DNA from: Fidelibacterota bacterium
GTDB taxonomy: Bacteria; Fidelibacterota; Marinisomatia; Marinisomatales; UBA1611
DNA: 64,000 nt
Direction of reading: 5' to 3'
Assembly: GCA_002708715.1 (NCBI GenBank)
Contig: PAPB01000028.1
Coordinates: 58,590-122,589, forward strand
The notes under the pieces are model-generated. The model ran no database searches and was not told the origin of the DNA. It saw nothing but the letters and a program-made list of their open reading frames with translations. Below, one piece after another: positions 1 to 9,807 of this stretch. The translations under genes and the position numbers were made by a program. The stretch's first letter is position 1. Each line of letters opens with the position of its first letter.

Positions 1-1550
1 GGCTTCACATTTCCATTTTCAGTGGAATAATTAATATCATCTATAATAATAGTACTATTATTATTTTCAATTGCGACTACGGAGTGCCCTTGTATAAATC
101 CACCTTTATTTGCATAAATGTCAAGGCTTGCCAAACCATCAACGTTTAATGTAGTAAGAAACCGTCCGTTATGATCTGTAATACCTTTAGCAAGTAAATC
201 ACCATCACTCATCACACTAATTACAGTCCTATCAACTGATTGATTATCTGATGAAGATACCATTATCTCAAGAAATCCCTCTGAATTATAGAGTGGCTGG
301 ATATTAAAAATAAATTCGCGAGGAGTGTCTAAATACACTTGCAATGATGGATCACCTAAAATATTATATACATTAGCATAAAATTCTTGTGCTTCACCTG
401 GACCATTTTGGGCAGGAAATTCCTTTACTAAGCCAGACTGACCAGCCTGCATGGCAGGACCAAGTTCAACAACACCATGATTAAGCATTGCATCATACAT
501 ATAAGCATTAATTACATTATTATATTTAGTACTGGTATGTAAATCAGATGGACCTATAAAAGCGACACCTCCTTTAGGAACTGTAGGTGTACCACCTCTT
601 ATTACAGCTTCGGCAAGACAAGGATCAACATTATTTGCAAAATCATTCGAATTACAAACATAACTGAAAAACACAGGGGTCAACCAACCATTATTTAAAT
701 TATTTACATCATCTACATGAAATTCAGGATAGTGCCAACCATTTGCATCACCCCAACCTCGATAATTAACGATACCAACTCCCTCATCTATGATTGACTT
801 AATGTAAGGTGCTCCCTGTTGTATTGGAGGATAGAAAACAGTGTCTATTTCATTAAAACCATATTCTAATAATTCATCCCTCAGCCAATAAGATGTCCAC
901 TTAGGAGTAATGGGTATAGGGTAGGTATTAGCATAATTTCCCGCTACAATGAGACCTCTATCTAACCAATTTTGATTAAAAGCAAGAGGATCTCTTACAT
1001 ATTGTATTGTTTTTGACATTATTACAGCCAAATCTGAAAGTGAATCAATAGATAATCTTCCTATAAATACATCAGGAATAACATCCTCGCCTAAAATATG
1101 AGTGTATTGTTGATCTGTAACATCATTCTCTGGTCCATAATAGAAAGAAGGGAACTCAGCAAAACCATCTACATCTCCAATAAGTAATACATATTCAAGC
1201 ATAGCATCCATAGATAAAATATCTTCTATAGTATTTTTTATTTCAGCAGCAGACCCTCCTGCTTCTGAAATTGACCTAACATATGTATCAAAACCTTGAG
1301 ATTTTTTGAAGGAAATAAACTCATCTAAATATGGAGTAACTCCATCTGGAGCTATAATCAAATAGCTTCCTCTTTGAGGATTGATTTGTGAAGCTAAAAT
1401 GTCATATTCACTCATAACCATATTAACAAAAGATAGAGGTATCTTTTGCGCTACTATTTGTTCTTTTGAATTCCCTCGAAATGATAATTCTCCTCCGAGC
1501 AAAATAGTTACGCCTATGACAATTATAACTAGTTTTTTAAAATAATACAT
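1..1550 (-). CDS. Gingipain-like C25 family cysteine peptidase, 3' end cut by window edge
   Basis: An open frame of 516 codons runs from an ATG at 1550 off the left edge with no stop. Residues 1-20 are a hydrophobic signal peptide. The catalytic domain starts directly after it (about residue 60), so no long C25 propeptide is visible. Landmarks are LLIGDVDG near 122-129, VFIGRLS near 161, NYRGWG at 262-267 and a candidate nucleophile Cys299 in FSYVCNSNDF. Classical gingipains have a catalytic His in a GHG motif where this protein has GWG (Trp266). The last visible part (about 430 onward) looks like a beta-sandwich; a T9SS sorting domain may follow beyond the edge. The ATG overlaps the end of the upstream carboxypeptidase gene by 22 bases, suggesting translational coupling. 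The family call is fairly sure; activity is uncertain because of the missing His. Confidence 0.8.
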   Translation of the reverse strand, partial: MYYFKKLVIIVIGVTILLGGELSFRGNSKEQIVAQKIPLSFVNMVMSEYDILASQINPQRGSYLIIAPDGVTPYLDEFISFKKSQGFDTYVRSISEAGGSAAEIKNTIEDILSMDAMLEYVLLIGDVDGFAEFPSFYYGPENDVTDQQYTHILGEDVIPDVFIGRLSIDSLSDLAVIMSKTIQYVRDPLAFNQNWLDRGLIVAGNYANTYPIPITPKWTSYWLRDELLEYGFNEIDTVFYPPIQQGAPYIKSIIDEGVGIVNYRGWGDANGWHYPEFHVDDVNNLNNGWLTPVFFSYVCNSNDFANNVDPCLAEAVIRGGTPTVPKGGVAFIGPSDLHTSTKYNNVINAYMYDAMLNHGVVELGPAMQAGQSGLVKEFPAQNGPGEAQEFYANVYNILGDPSLQVYLDTPREFIFNIQPLYNSEGFLEIMVSSSDNQSVDRTVISVMSDGDLLAKGITDHNGRFLTTLNVDGLASLDIYANKGGFIQGHSVVAIENNNSTIIIDDINYSTENGNVK

Positions 1551-3838
1551 TTTTTAATAGCCTGTTCTTTTAATGTTTCCACTTGAATAAAATAAACACC
1601 TGAGCTTAGTAGTAATCCATTTACCTTATTCAGATCTAAATGGATATTATGCTTACCTGATTTGAGGTTAAAATAATCTCTTGAAAGGACACTTTGACCT
1701 AGTAAATTATAAACTTTTATATAAACGTTCCCACCAGAAAAATTTGTAAGACCAAACTCAAATTTCCCGTAAGATGGATTGGGAAATAAGGAATTAATTT
1801 TTAAAGGTATCTTAGGAAAATTCATACTCTGAACTTTTTGGACACCTAAATAATTATCAAAAACAGAATAAAGTTTTAATGATTCTATTTCCCAACCTCT
1901 ATAGTTTACTGTCTCATCTTTTAAAAATTCTAAGCGTATTTTCACATTTGAAAATAAACTATCATTCTCAGCACTTAAAAAATCATCTTCAAAAATGCTC
2001 CAATTATGTCCAGTCCAAAGTTTAGAGACTAGAATGTTATCATCGACATCTGTAATAGCAATTTTTATCGAGTCATAGTCCCACTCCGTCTCATATCTAT
2101 GAGATACAGATAAAACCAAACGATTACTCCCACTTACATCTATAATATCAGACTCAATCCATTGTAACCCATTGGAAGAATCACTATTGGAATAGTAAAT
2201 ATTGTCTTGGGATTTTAAAATATTATTATTTTCTACACACCAGGGACCAATACTGTTTTCAATTATCAATTCATTATTTAATAAAATAGGTATATTAGAT
2301 CCATAATAAACATTCATCTCTTTATTTGCATTAATAAAGATTGTTTTCTCCCAAGGGATATAATCACCGCTCATTGCAAATTCAAAATGGTATTCACCCT
2401 CTGCTAAATCAAAATAATTATCTCCAGAGGAAATTTCAATCTGCTCTTCTCTAAATTCATTTGATAAAACTCCACTTACTGTATGGCTTGATAAATCTTC
2501 ATGAACCAATCTGATATTAACCTGATAATTTTGCACAGGATTCAAATAAATATTATGCTCTGTGATACCACTGTTATTTGCTACAAGCGAAATACTCTGT
2601 TCGTAATAACCGTCTGCTCTAAATGAAAAGTTATAAGTACCTACTTCTAAAATACGCCTAAAGCGCCCAAATTCATTGGTTACCCTAGGTTTTAGAATAG
2701 AACCAGTATTTTCTAAAACCTCAACAATAACACCTTCTATTGGTTGATTAGTATTTGCATCAAAAACTCTACCTGTGACCTGAGCAGCATCTGCGTAATA
2801 ACCAATAGCCCTATCCATCAGGTAAATCATAGCAGGTTTATTTCTATCTATAGTATCTTCGATAAGTGCACTATCTGGCTGAAGATTTGAGGTGCCACAT
2901 TCCACAAGGTATTGCATACATCCAGTTTCTCTATAAAACCAATCATGTAATTTCCCGTTTCGAGAACCACTAAAAACCGATAAATAAGTGCTAGTACCAT
3001 CTTCTGTACTAATATTGCCTGCAAAATGATCTGCAATAGATTTCATAACTCCTAAATCTGGAGATTCTTTGACCTCCTCCCACTTCCATGAGGTAAATAC
3101 TTTTTCTGATAGGTTACCTGATCGTGAGCTATGCCATACAATAGAAAATACAAAATCGTTCTCTAAAGCAAGATCCCTAATTGCCTGTGCTTCACCCTCA
3201 GAGAAAGGTTCTTCACCTTTATAATAGTCATAATGAGAGGCGTAGTCTGAATTATCTGGCTCAAGAAAAGTATCTCCGAATGCCCAATTAAAACTAAAAT
3301 TTCTATTTAAATCAACTCCATCTATATCATTACCAATAGAAGGATCATAATCGAATTCATTATTTGGGAAAGGACCGCTGGGAGATAAGTCTCTTTTATT
3401 TTTTCTGTAACTTAAATCTAATCCATCATGGACAACATTGAGTCCTTCAGGATTAGCAGTAGGTATTAACCAAATATCTAGATATTGTTTTAAAATATTC
3501 ATGTGAGATAGAATACTAGGATCTGGAAATAGTAAATCATTTATTAAATCAATAATAATCTCAACACCCAGTATCTCCTCGGCGTGTACTTGGCCTATAA
3601 AAAGCACCCTAGGCTCATCCTCTTTAATATCTGCATTGTCTGAAATTCTCACAGCAAGAATTGGTATATTTTCTTGAGTGGATACACCAATGGTATCTAA
3701 GTGAAACCAGTCGTCAATCTCTTCAATTTGATTTAAAGAATCTAAAAGACTATATATTTCATCTACAGAATGGTAACGCTCATCCAGAGACTGCCCAACA
3801 AGAAATGAAAGAAATAATATACTGAAAATAAACTTCAT
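1529..3838 (-). CDS. Secreted M14 zinc carboxypeptidase with T9SS sorting domain
   Basis: A 769-residue exported metallo-carboxypeptidase. It has a signal peptide (about 1-16) followed by an M14 catalytic domain with the expected zinc ligands: His85 and Glu88 in HAEE, and His236 in VWHSS. Substrate-binding Arg179 lies in DLNRN and the catalytic Glu313 in YLVECGT. A carboxypeptidase-regulatory-like beta-sandwich follows (about 350-425), then further beta-rich sequence. The C-terminal 85 residues carry a type A T9SS sorting domain (FPNPSYG, then a VYFIQVET-type strand and a lysine-rich end). Together this implies export by Sec, passage through T9SS and attachment to or release from the cell surface, where it would trim C-terminal residues from peptides. 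It begins 3 bases after the upstream gene stops and overlaps the downstream C25 gene, so it sits inside a co-transcribed cargo cluster. All catalytic residues are present, so activity is likely. Confidence 0.92.
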   Translation of the reverse strand: MKFIFSILFLSFLVGQSLDERYHSVDEIYSLLDSLNQIEEIDDWFHLDTIGVSTQENIPILAVRISDNADIKEDEPRVLFIGQVHAEEILGVEIIIDLINDLLFPDPSILSHMNILKQYLDIWLIPTANPEGLNVVHDGLDLSYRKNKRDLSPSGPFPNNEFDYDPSIGNDIDGVDLNRNFSFNWAFGDTFLEPDNSDYASHYDYYKGEEPFSEGEAQAIRDLALENDFVFSIVWHSSRSGNLSEKVFTSWKWEEVKESPDLGVMKSIADHFAGNISTEDGTSTYLSVFSGSRNGKLHDWFYRETGCMQYLVECGTSNLQPDSALIEDTIDRNKPAMIYLMDRAIGYYADAAQVTGRVFDANTNQPIEGVIVEVLENTGSILKPRVTNEFGRFRRILEVGTYNFSFRADGYYEQSISLVANNSGITEHNIYLNPVQNYQVNIRLVHEDLSSHTVSGVLSNEFREEQIEISSGDNYFDLAEGEYHFEFAMSGDYIPWEKTIFINANKEMNVYYGSNIPILLNNELIIENSIGPWCVENNNILKSQDNIYYSNSDSSNGLQWIESDIIDVSGSNRLVLSVSHRYETEWDYDSIKIAITDVDDNILVSKLWTGHNWSIFEDDFLSAENDSLFSNVKIRLEFLKDETVNYRGWEIESLKLYSVFDNYLGVQKVQSMNFPKIPLKINSLFPNPSYGKFEFGLTNFSGGNVYIKVYNLLGQSVLSRDYFNLKSGKHNIHLDLNKVNGLLLSSGVYFIQVETLKEQAIKKCIILKN

Positions 3839-3841
3839 TCT

Positions 3842-6800
3842 CTACTTTAAGTAAGTAATCTTACCTTGTGCAATATTATGCTTTGTGTAAAATTTATAAA
3901 GATAAATTCCGCTTGATATTGGTTCCCCTTTTTGATTAGTCCCGTTCCAAAAGATTCTCTGTTTTCCGCCGAAGCTAGGTAAAATCAATCTATCATATAT
4001 TTTCCTTCCTGATAAATCATATATGCTAAATGTAATGGATTGTTTTACAGGTGCATCAAAATCAAAATATATCTGACCATTAAATGGATTAGGATAGGCA
4101 GCGTTTAAATTAAATTGATTAGGTACTTCACAGTTGGTGCAAGATGGCCTAGATGATAAAAGAGTGGCTTTCATTAATGTTTTACCATAATAGTTTGCCA
4201 AATCTTCTTTACCTGAGCTTCTATAATCGATCCAATCAAGAAAATATTCTTCTCCAGAATGCTTAGTAATATTCACACTTTGCTGCTTATGATAAGCAAT
4301 ACAAATAGATATCCCATTAACGTCAGTTGTCATTCCTTGTCCAATAATATAACCACTACCATACAAATCAACACCGTTAATTAAAAGTGGGTCAGAATTA
4401 TAATACCCTCTCTCATCCTCCCAGACTATCAAAAACTCACTATCCTGCACTAGGGCAAGTTTAGGGTTGTATTGGTTAGTAGTATCACTTGAGAATTGAA
4501 TACTTTGATCGCTCAAAGAACCTGACCCTAGATCTAAAACATCACCAAATATTTCAAAATCTACCCCATTACGATAATCCTCCCAGGCAATAAATGCATG
4601 TGTTTTATTTCCATTTAATTCAAAAGAAAAATTAACCTGATCATTATCGGCTTCAGAAATAGGTACACCCCCATCTGTCCATAGATTTTCACCATCCCAA
4701 TTCAACATTTGGGCATAGATATCTGAAAAATTACCATCTTGTGACCATACTGCTAAAATACCACTATCATCAGTAACAGGCTTTACTTTTAAATTTCTAG
4801 AATCAAAAGAGCTATTACTAAGACTGTTTCCATTTGGATTCCAACCAATTTCGATATTTCCTTCAGCATCAATTTTTGTAAATTTTAAAGAAGATGCTGG
4901 CCATGCATCTTCCATCCAGAATATCATAAAATTGCCATCAGGAGTTGGAACCACAGCCATTATATAATCATCGGCGTTTGATCCAACTAATTCAATACCA
5001 TCATTGTCTAATGTAAAATTTCCATTTAGATCTAGCTTTTGATAATAAATATCATAATTAAATCCTCTACTCTCCGACCAAAAACAACCAATACCATCTG
5101 GAGTCTCAAATAGCATCGCACTACGCATATCAAAAACTGCAGAAAGAGCGATACCTGATGGATCCCAGGCATTAGTTAGATCATCAAGCACTCTATTAAT
5201 CCGAATAAATTTTGGAGAAGATGATCCATCAAATGTTGCAGTATATAGACCACTTGAAGCATCCAAAATAACTGGAGTAGAAAAATCAGTTTCCGAAGAA
5301 GAATTATCACCAAATGTAATTTGTGCACCATTAGGATATAATGCCGATAGATCAGTGAGCCTATTGCTATATATTGTTTTTGATGCACGATTATCTTCCC
5401 AAACATGTAGAAGTTCTTGATCATCTATGCGATATGTATGGGAGTAATTCACATCACCATCTAAACCATCCATAGTTACTAACCCAGTCTCGCTCCAAAC
5501 TGTACTAAAATCTGCACTTAATTTCTGAACCATAAGGTCTATGCTTCCTGATCCTTGGTCCGCATATATTGCATAGAGCCCACTTTGGTTATTACCACTT
5601 AATATTGGCGAAAATTGATAACCAGTATTATCTGAAATGTGTATTGGTTCAGTTAAACTATAACTACCATCAGAATTAATATTTTGAAAGAGGATATCCA
5701 CATCAGGAAAAGTACCTCTTTCCCAGATTACACTTACACCTCCTTGACTGCTAGCAGAAAACCTTGCACTGAAATCAACATCTTCAACAGGATCTAGGCG
5801 GATTCCATCACCCCACTGCTGATCTCCATCTGTATTAATTTTTTGAAAATATTGATCTCCATCAATTGGATCATCTCTGAGATCTTTCCAATTAACAAAT
5901 ACCTCTCCCATGCTATTTCTCTTTACCCGTGGTGCAGTCTGCAAAGCATTATTAGTGGAAATAGGTTTAGGATCGGGGAAGACTAAACCATCCTGATTAA
6001 TTAGTTGATATAAAACCTTAGAATTTTCATCACCTCTTTTCCAAGCAATAAATGAAACATTATTATTTACAAAAGTGGCTCTTGGTTTTAACTCCTGTTC
6101 ATCGCTAGCTGCAATAGGTAGCCCATTTTCTTCAAACAATCCTAACATATTGACGTCTAAGCGTTGACCATATATATCTGCATTGGCACCCTGACGAAAA
6201 TCAGCCCAGGCAATAAAGGCTTCATTATTTCCAGCATATTCTATAGTCTTTGCATTTTGGTTGCCTCCCTCAACAACAATGGGGACACCTACTCCTTGAG
6301 CTAAAACTTCATGATTTGCAGATACATGGGTGCCATAAATATCATCATCAACCCCGCCTCGTTTATCCTGCCAAGTGATAAACACACCCCCTAGACTATC
6401 AGTACACATATTAATAGTTATCTGCTTTCCTACAACCTCAGCTAAAGCGACTCCATTCGAATCAAGTAATATTTCACCATTAGTATTTACATGCTGTAGA
6501 AAGATATCACCCTGAGCATCAAATCTGTAATCAACCCAAGCAATAAAGGCACCACCAACTCCATCTGTTATCGCAACTGGGTCCTCTTGCCTTCCTGGTA
6601 GATTAGTAATAATCGCTCCTGAATCGCCCCATAACAAGTCACCGTCTTGATTGATTTTATGAGCAAATATATTTCTCATTCCATAGCGAGTATCTGACCA
6701 GACAAATATCGCTTCACCTTCGTTTCCTGGGGCAGTAGTCCTGTACCATTCAATATGAACACCTTGTCTTATAGGTGCTCCATCCTGATCATTAAAACCA

Positions 6801-6853
6801 GAAGCATAAATTTGTACTAAAAAGCACAAAGTAATAAACAATTTCTTATTCAT
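3842..6853 (-). CDS. Secreted WxDxR-repeat (beta-propeller-like) protein with T9SS sorting domain
   Basis: A 1003-residue exported protein of unknown function. After a signal peptide (about 1-17) it consists of many degenerate repeats of roughly 50 residues. They are built around a tryptophan-containing strand of the type FIAWxDxRxG followed by DIYxQxLD and a short D/N-G turn, for example WSDTRYG, WVDYRFD, WQDKRGG, WADFRQG, WEDNRAS and WEDYRNG. The pattern resembles blades of a beta-propeller, as in Asp-box-type proteins. The last 85 residues are a T9SS sorting / FlgD-Ig-like domain with AYPNPFNG and SSGIYLYKF. It lies 32 bases after the LVIVD lipoprotein and 3 bases before the carboxypeptidase. 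A role in carbohydrate or protein binding at the surface is only inferred; no catalytic motif was recognised. Confidence 0.85.
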   Translation of the reverse strand: MNKKLFITLCFLVQIYASGFNDQDGAPIRQGVHIEWYRTTAPGNEGEAIFVWSDTRYGMRNIFAHKINQDGDLLWGDSGAIITNLPGRQEDPVAITDGVGGAFIAWVDYRFDAQGDIFLQHVNTNGEILLDSNGVALAEVVGKQITINMCTDSLGGVFITWQDKRGGVDDDIYGTHVSANHEVLAQGVGVPIVVEGGNQNAKTIEYAGNNEAFIAWADFRQGANADIYGQRLDVNMLGLFEENGLPIAASDEQELKPRATFVNNNVSFIAWKRGDENSKVLYQLINQDGLVFPDPKPISTNNALQTAPRVKRNSMGEVFVNWKDLRDDPIDGDQYFQKINTDGDQQWGDGIRLDPVEDVDFSARFSASSQGGVSVIWERGTFPDVDILFQNINSDGSYSLTEPIHISDNTGYQFSPILSGNNQSGLYAIYADQGSGSIDLMVQKLSADFSTVWSETGLVTMDGLDGDVNYSHTYRIDDQELLHVWEDNRASKTIYSNRLTDLSALYPNGAQITFGDNSSSETDFSTPVILDASSGLYTATFDGSSSPKFIRINRVLDDLTNAWDPSGIALSAVFDMRSAMLFETPDGIGCFWSESRGFNYDIYYQKLDLNGNFTLDNDGIELVGSNADDYIMAVVPTPDGNFMIFWMEDAWPASSLKFTKIDAEGNIEIGWNPNGNSLSNSSFDSRNLKVKPVTDDSGILAVWSQDGNFSDIYAQMLNWDGENLWTDGGVPISEADNDQVNFSFELNGNKTHAFIAWEDYRNGVDFEIFGDVLDLGSGSLSDQSIQFSSDTTNQYNPKLALVQDSEFLIVWEDERGYYNSDPLLINGVDLYGSGYIIGQGMTTDVNGISICIAYHKQQSVNITKHSGEEYFLDWIDYRSSGKEDLANYYGKTLMKATLLSSRPSCTNCEVPNQFNLNAAYPNPFNGQIYFDFDAPVKQSITFSIYDLSGRKIYDRLILPSFGGKQRIFWNGTNQKGEPISSGIYLYKFYTKHNIAQGKITYLK

Positions 6854-6885
6854 TGTTATCCTTTATAAAATTTTATAATTATCTT

Positions 6886-7914
6886 TTATTGTGTTATAGT
6901 TATTAGTTGCAAACCTTCTCTTGAACATACCAATAATTTGCCTTCCCAAAAAGCAGACATATAAGAATAACCAATAGGAAACACACCTCTTTCAATGGGA
7001 CTTTCGGGGTTAGAGATATCATATAATGCGATACCTTTTGACCCCAATGACAGGACCGCAATATTACTATTAGTGGCTATGTGATCTACAGTGAAATCCT
7101 GAGCAAAAGAGAAGGATATTTTGGATGTTGAAAAGCTTTCAAACGGAATATAAGTAGCACCAGCATTATCACAAGCAACAAAAACTCCAGATGTAGATAA
7201 AGTTACTTTTTCCGCATTACCTTCAGTGTCTACACGACCTACAAATTCTGGATTAGCACCAAGTGAATCAATTGTATAGAGCTCCACACCTAATTGATCT
7301 ACAGCCATTACAATTTTAGATTGGCCATCTGAATCTATACCTAGTGGTTTTCCAGGTGTATATAACTCAGCATCTTCAATAGGAGGATATACAGGATTCC
7401 AATTTATTTGGTCAAATACATCAACGGGCTCATATATACTCCATTTTAGGCCATCATCATTATCCGCAGAGTACATTACAAATTGACCTGAGCCAGATGG
7501 ATATGATATAAAATCTTTTGTGCGAGCACTCATTATTGTATTGCGATATATAAGACTATCACCACCATCAAAGTGAAATATTTTGACATCCTGATTCGAT
7601 TCTGATACAAATAATAGATCATTAATAGCATCGCGACCTACCAACGCAAGATCTTCAAATTCTAAAAACGTCCCAAGTTCCTCATATCCTTTGTAATCAT
7701 AGAGTAAAGAATGACCAGGAAGATCCCATACCTGAACGCCAGATTGACCAGCAGCAACAAAAGCACTACTTCCCTCAACTGTTATGGATCTCGCAAATCC
7801 TTCAGTCTGCATTATAGTTTCAATTGAAACAGACCAAAGGTCTTCAGTATTTGGCTCCATACAACTTTGCAATATTAAAATTAATATTAAAACTGATTTC
7901 TTAATATTTGTCAT
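6886..7914 (-). CDS. LVIVD-repeat lipoprotein
   Basis: A 342-residue lipoprotein. The N-terminus is a short basic segment, a hydrophobic core and the lipobox LQSC, with the acylated Cys at residue 18. The mature part contains repeats of the LVIVD type, the clearest near the C-terminus (IALYDISNPESP, then a GLQLI strand). These form beta-propellers found in many secreted bacterial proteins. The start codon lies 14 bases inside the preceding barrel gene, so the two are probably translated together, and 32 bases separate it from the next gene. Placement downstream of the poly-gamma-glutamate genes suggests a periplasmic or outer-membrane accessory role, but that is context only. Confidence 0.8.
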   Translation of the reverse strand: MTNIKKSVLILILILQSCMEPNTEDLWSVSIETIMQTEGFARSITVEGSSAFVAAGQSGVQVWDLPGHSLLYDYKGYEELGTFLEFEDLALVGRDAINDLLFVSESNQDVKIFHFDGGDSLIYRNTIMSARTKDFISYPSGSGQFVMYSADNDDGLKWSIYEPVDVFDQINWNPVYPPIEDAELYTPGKPLGIDSDGQSKIVMAVDQLGVELYTIDSLGANPEFVGRVDTEGNAEKVTLSTSGVFVACDNAGATYIPFESFSTSKISFSFAQDFTVDHIATNSNIAVLSLGSKGIALYDISNPESPIERGVFPIGYSYMSAFWEGKLLVCSREGLQLITITQ

Positions 7915-8932
7915 ACATCAAATCCCATTCTATATTAACCCAGTACTGAATCTGGTTAAAACTTTTTAAATTACTTACCCACTGAAAAGCAGAGTCTGTA
8001 ACCCTAGATCTGTAGCGACTTGAAATTTTAATTGAAATATCTTCACCTATGCTTTTTCTAATCCACAAATCATATTTTCTATCAATATGGCTACGACCAG
8101 CATGTAAAACATCATTAGGGTCCTCTGCATCATAGGTTCTTTTTTCAGCTCTATATGAGAAGCCAAATGAACTAAGAAAAGGTCCATTATATTTAAACTT
8201 AAATGGTAAAAAGACTTCTCTGGTGTTATATGACCTATCAAAACTACTTGGTCGTATAGGTCCAATATGTGATTCGCTCAACGCTCTTCCTTGGTTAACC
8301 TGTAATGCTAGTGTTCCTATTCTCTTTAGCTTATAGTTCAATTTGGCCCTTAAATTTATAATATCTAGATCAAATTCGGTAAATGGTTTTTCGTAATATC
8401 TTTGCAAATATCCAGCTCCAATATTTATCCAAGAATATTTTGTTATACGCTGAGTTACAGTGATAATTTGATCCCTATCTGAAAAATAACATGCCTCTAA
8501 TCTGTTAGTACTAATATCCTTATTCACATAATGTCTCAAATAAAATTTATCTAAATGACGCAATGAGAATTTTATATTTTTATAGGAACCCCATTTATAA
8601 ATCAGATCAAGTCCTGAGGACCAATATCTCTTGTCTTGTGCATTAACATAACTTGATAGTGAAAATTTTGTATTCATTGAAAGATTTCTATTTTTAGAGA
8701 TCCACAGATCTTTTTTTGATGAAAAACCAAATTTTGATATAAAACTATCAAAATGGGTTGACCTACCTAAAATATCTGGTGTTTGAGAAGCATTATCAAT
8801 TTCTTCTACTGAAAAACGCATAACATTGCTATCATACCCACTTGCTAAACTTATAGTATAGTCCCAAGGTGTTCTTGCAATTAGCAATGAAAAACTTGCA
8901 ATAAAATAAAGTGTAGATTGTATTGATTTCAT
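7901..8932 (-). CDS. Putative outer-membrane beta-barrel protein in the pgs cluster
   Basis: A 343-residue protein with an N-terminal signal peptide ending near ARTPWDY and no other long hydrophobic segment. The rest is rich in alternating aromatic/polar stretches typical of outer-membrane barrel strands (for example KFSLRHLDKFYLRHY and IKISSRYRSRV), beginning with the common barrel opening SLASGYDSNVMRF and ending in an aromatic-containing strand. No named family was recognised. The ATG overlaps the stop of the upstream 291-residue protein gene by one base, and its stop overlaps the LVIVD lipoprotein start. This tight coupling with pgsB-pgsC-pgsW makes an outer-membrane export or anchoring channel for the polymer a reasonable guess, not a demonstrated function. 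Confidence 0.65.
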   Translation of the reverse strand: MKSIQSTLYFIASFSLLIARTPWDYTISLASGYDSNVMRFSVEEIDNASQTPDILGRSTHFDSFISKFGFSSKKDLWISKNRNLSMNTKFSLSSYVNAQDKRYWSSGLDLIYKWGSYKNIKFSLRHLDKFYLRHYVNKDISTNRLEACYFSDRDQIITVTQRITKYSWINIGAGYLQRYYEKPFTEFDLDIINLRAKLNYKLKRIGTLALQVNQGRALSESHIGPIRPSSFDRSYNTREVFLPFKFKYNGPFLSSFGFSYRAEKRTYDAEDPNDVLHAGRSHIDRKYDLWIRKSIGEDISIKISSRYRSRVTDSAFQWVSNLKSFNQIQYWVNIEWDLMYDKY

Positions 8933-9807
8933 TAGTAAAGTATAAAACGTGTAAGTATCGCTTTATCCTTATCAGGAATTTCAATAGAATAATGATGCTT
9001 ACCCTTTGGCACCTTTATTTCACAGGTTCGCCATTTTCCAGGCACCATATCCATCCTTTTTAAAATTTGCGCGTCAGATGATCTTTCTGTACTAAAATAG
9101 TAAGTTCCAATAATTTTATTTTTTTCCTTTACTTTTATTCGATATGATTCTTCTTGACCCATCATATCCGAAAATTGAAGTCTACTCATAATCCGAAGAG
9201 TCTTTTTCCCTTTAGCTTCAATTTTTAAGGGATATTGAGATGTGCATTCAAAATAGGATACTTTCTCATCTTCAATCTTTAATTCAATAGCGTTCTGGTG
9301 AACCATGGGCTGTAGGATTTTCTTTTTCTTATTCACAACACCAAATTCTTTAGCCAAAACTCTAAGTAAAACAGGGTATTTTGATTTATTCTCTTTAATA
9401 AGTTCTATTTTATGAGTACCCTGGCTAAGATTAATAAAATAGTTACCTGAGTAAGTATACTTATGTTTTGGATGTTGGACTGATTTTATTGACTTCTGTA
9501 TTTTATATCGATGATTAACAGTTATTGTATCTTTATCATCAATAATAATTCGATATCTAAAAGAGTGGCTTTTGCCTTTTTTCTTTAATACTGGATACCT
9601 TGAAATAAATTCTAATCGCGTAGGCCCTTCTACGGAATAATGGATACCACTTTTTTCAAGAGGATAGTATAGCCTCCTTTTCCCATTAATAATTAATATT
9701 TCTTTTTTTTCACCATTTTGCGATGGTTTTAATAGTTTTGCCTCAATAGGAAAAACTAAAAAAAATAAAAATAATATAAAAAATTTAGAGTAGACTGTCT
9801 GGTTCAT
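8932..9807 (-). CDS. Internally duplicated secreted protein of unknown function in the pgs cluster
   Basis: A 291-residue protein with a hydrophobic signal peptide (about 5-23) and very lysine-rich mature sequence. Two halves, about 40-150 and 165-291, look like diverged copies of one beta-sandwich. Each starts with a strand containing a YP motif, then a TRLEFISR or KTLRIMSR strand, a charged hairpin with a YRI strand, a stretch ending in a KGKHHYSIEI- or QGTHKIELI-type strand, and a final ILTRFIL- or VLLRVL-type strand. No known domain was recognised. The start overlaps the pgsW stop by 23 bases and the stop shares one base with the barrel start (TAATG). The basic charge would suit contact with an acidic polymer such as polyglutamate; that is inference. 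Confidence 0.65.
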   Translation of the reverse strand: MNQTVYSKFFILFLFFLVFPIEAKLLKPSQNGEKKEILIINGKRRLYYPLEKSGIHYSVEGPTRLEFISRYPVLKKKGKSHSFRYRIIIDDKDTITVNHRYKIQKSIKSVQHPKHKYTYSGNYFINLSQGTHKIELIKENKSKYPVLLRVLAKEFGVVNKKKKILQPMVHQNAIELKIEDEKVSYFECTSQYPLKIEAKGKKTLRIMSRLQFSDMMGQEESYRIKVKEKNKIIGTYYFSTERSSDAQILKRMDMVPGKWRTCEIKVPKGKHHYSIEIPDKDKAILTRFILY

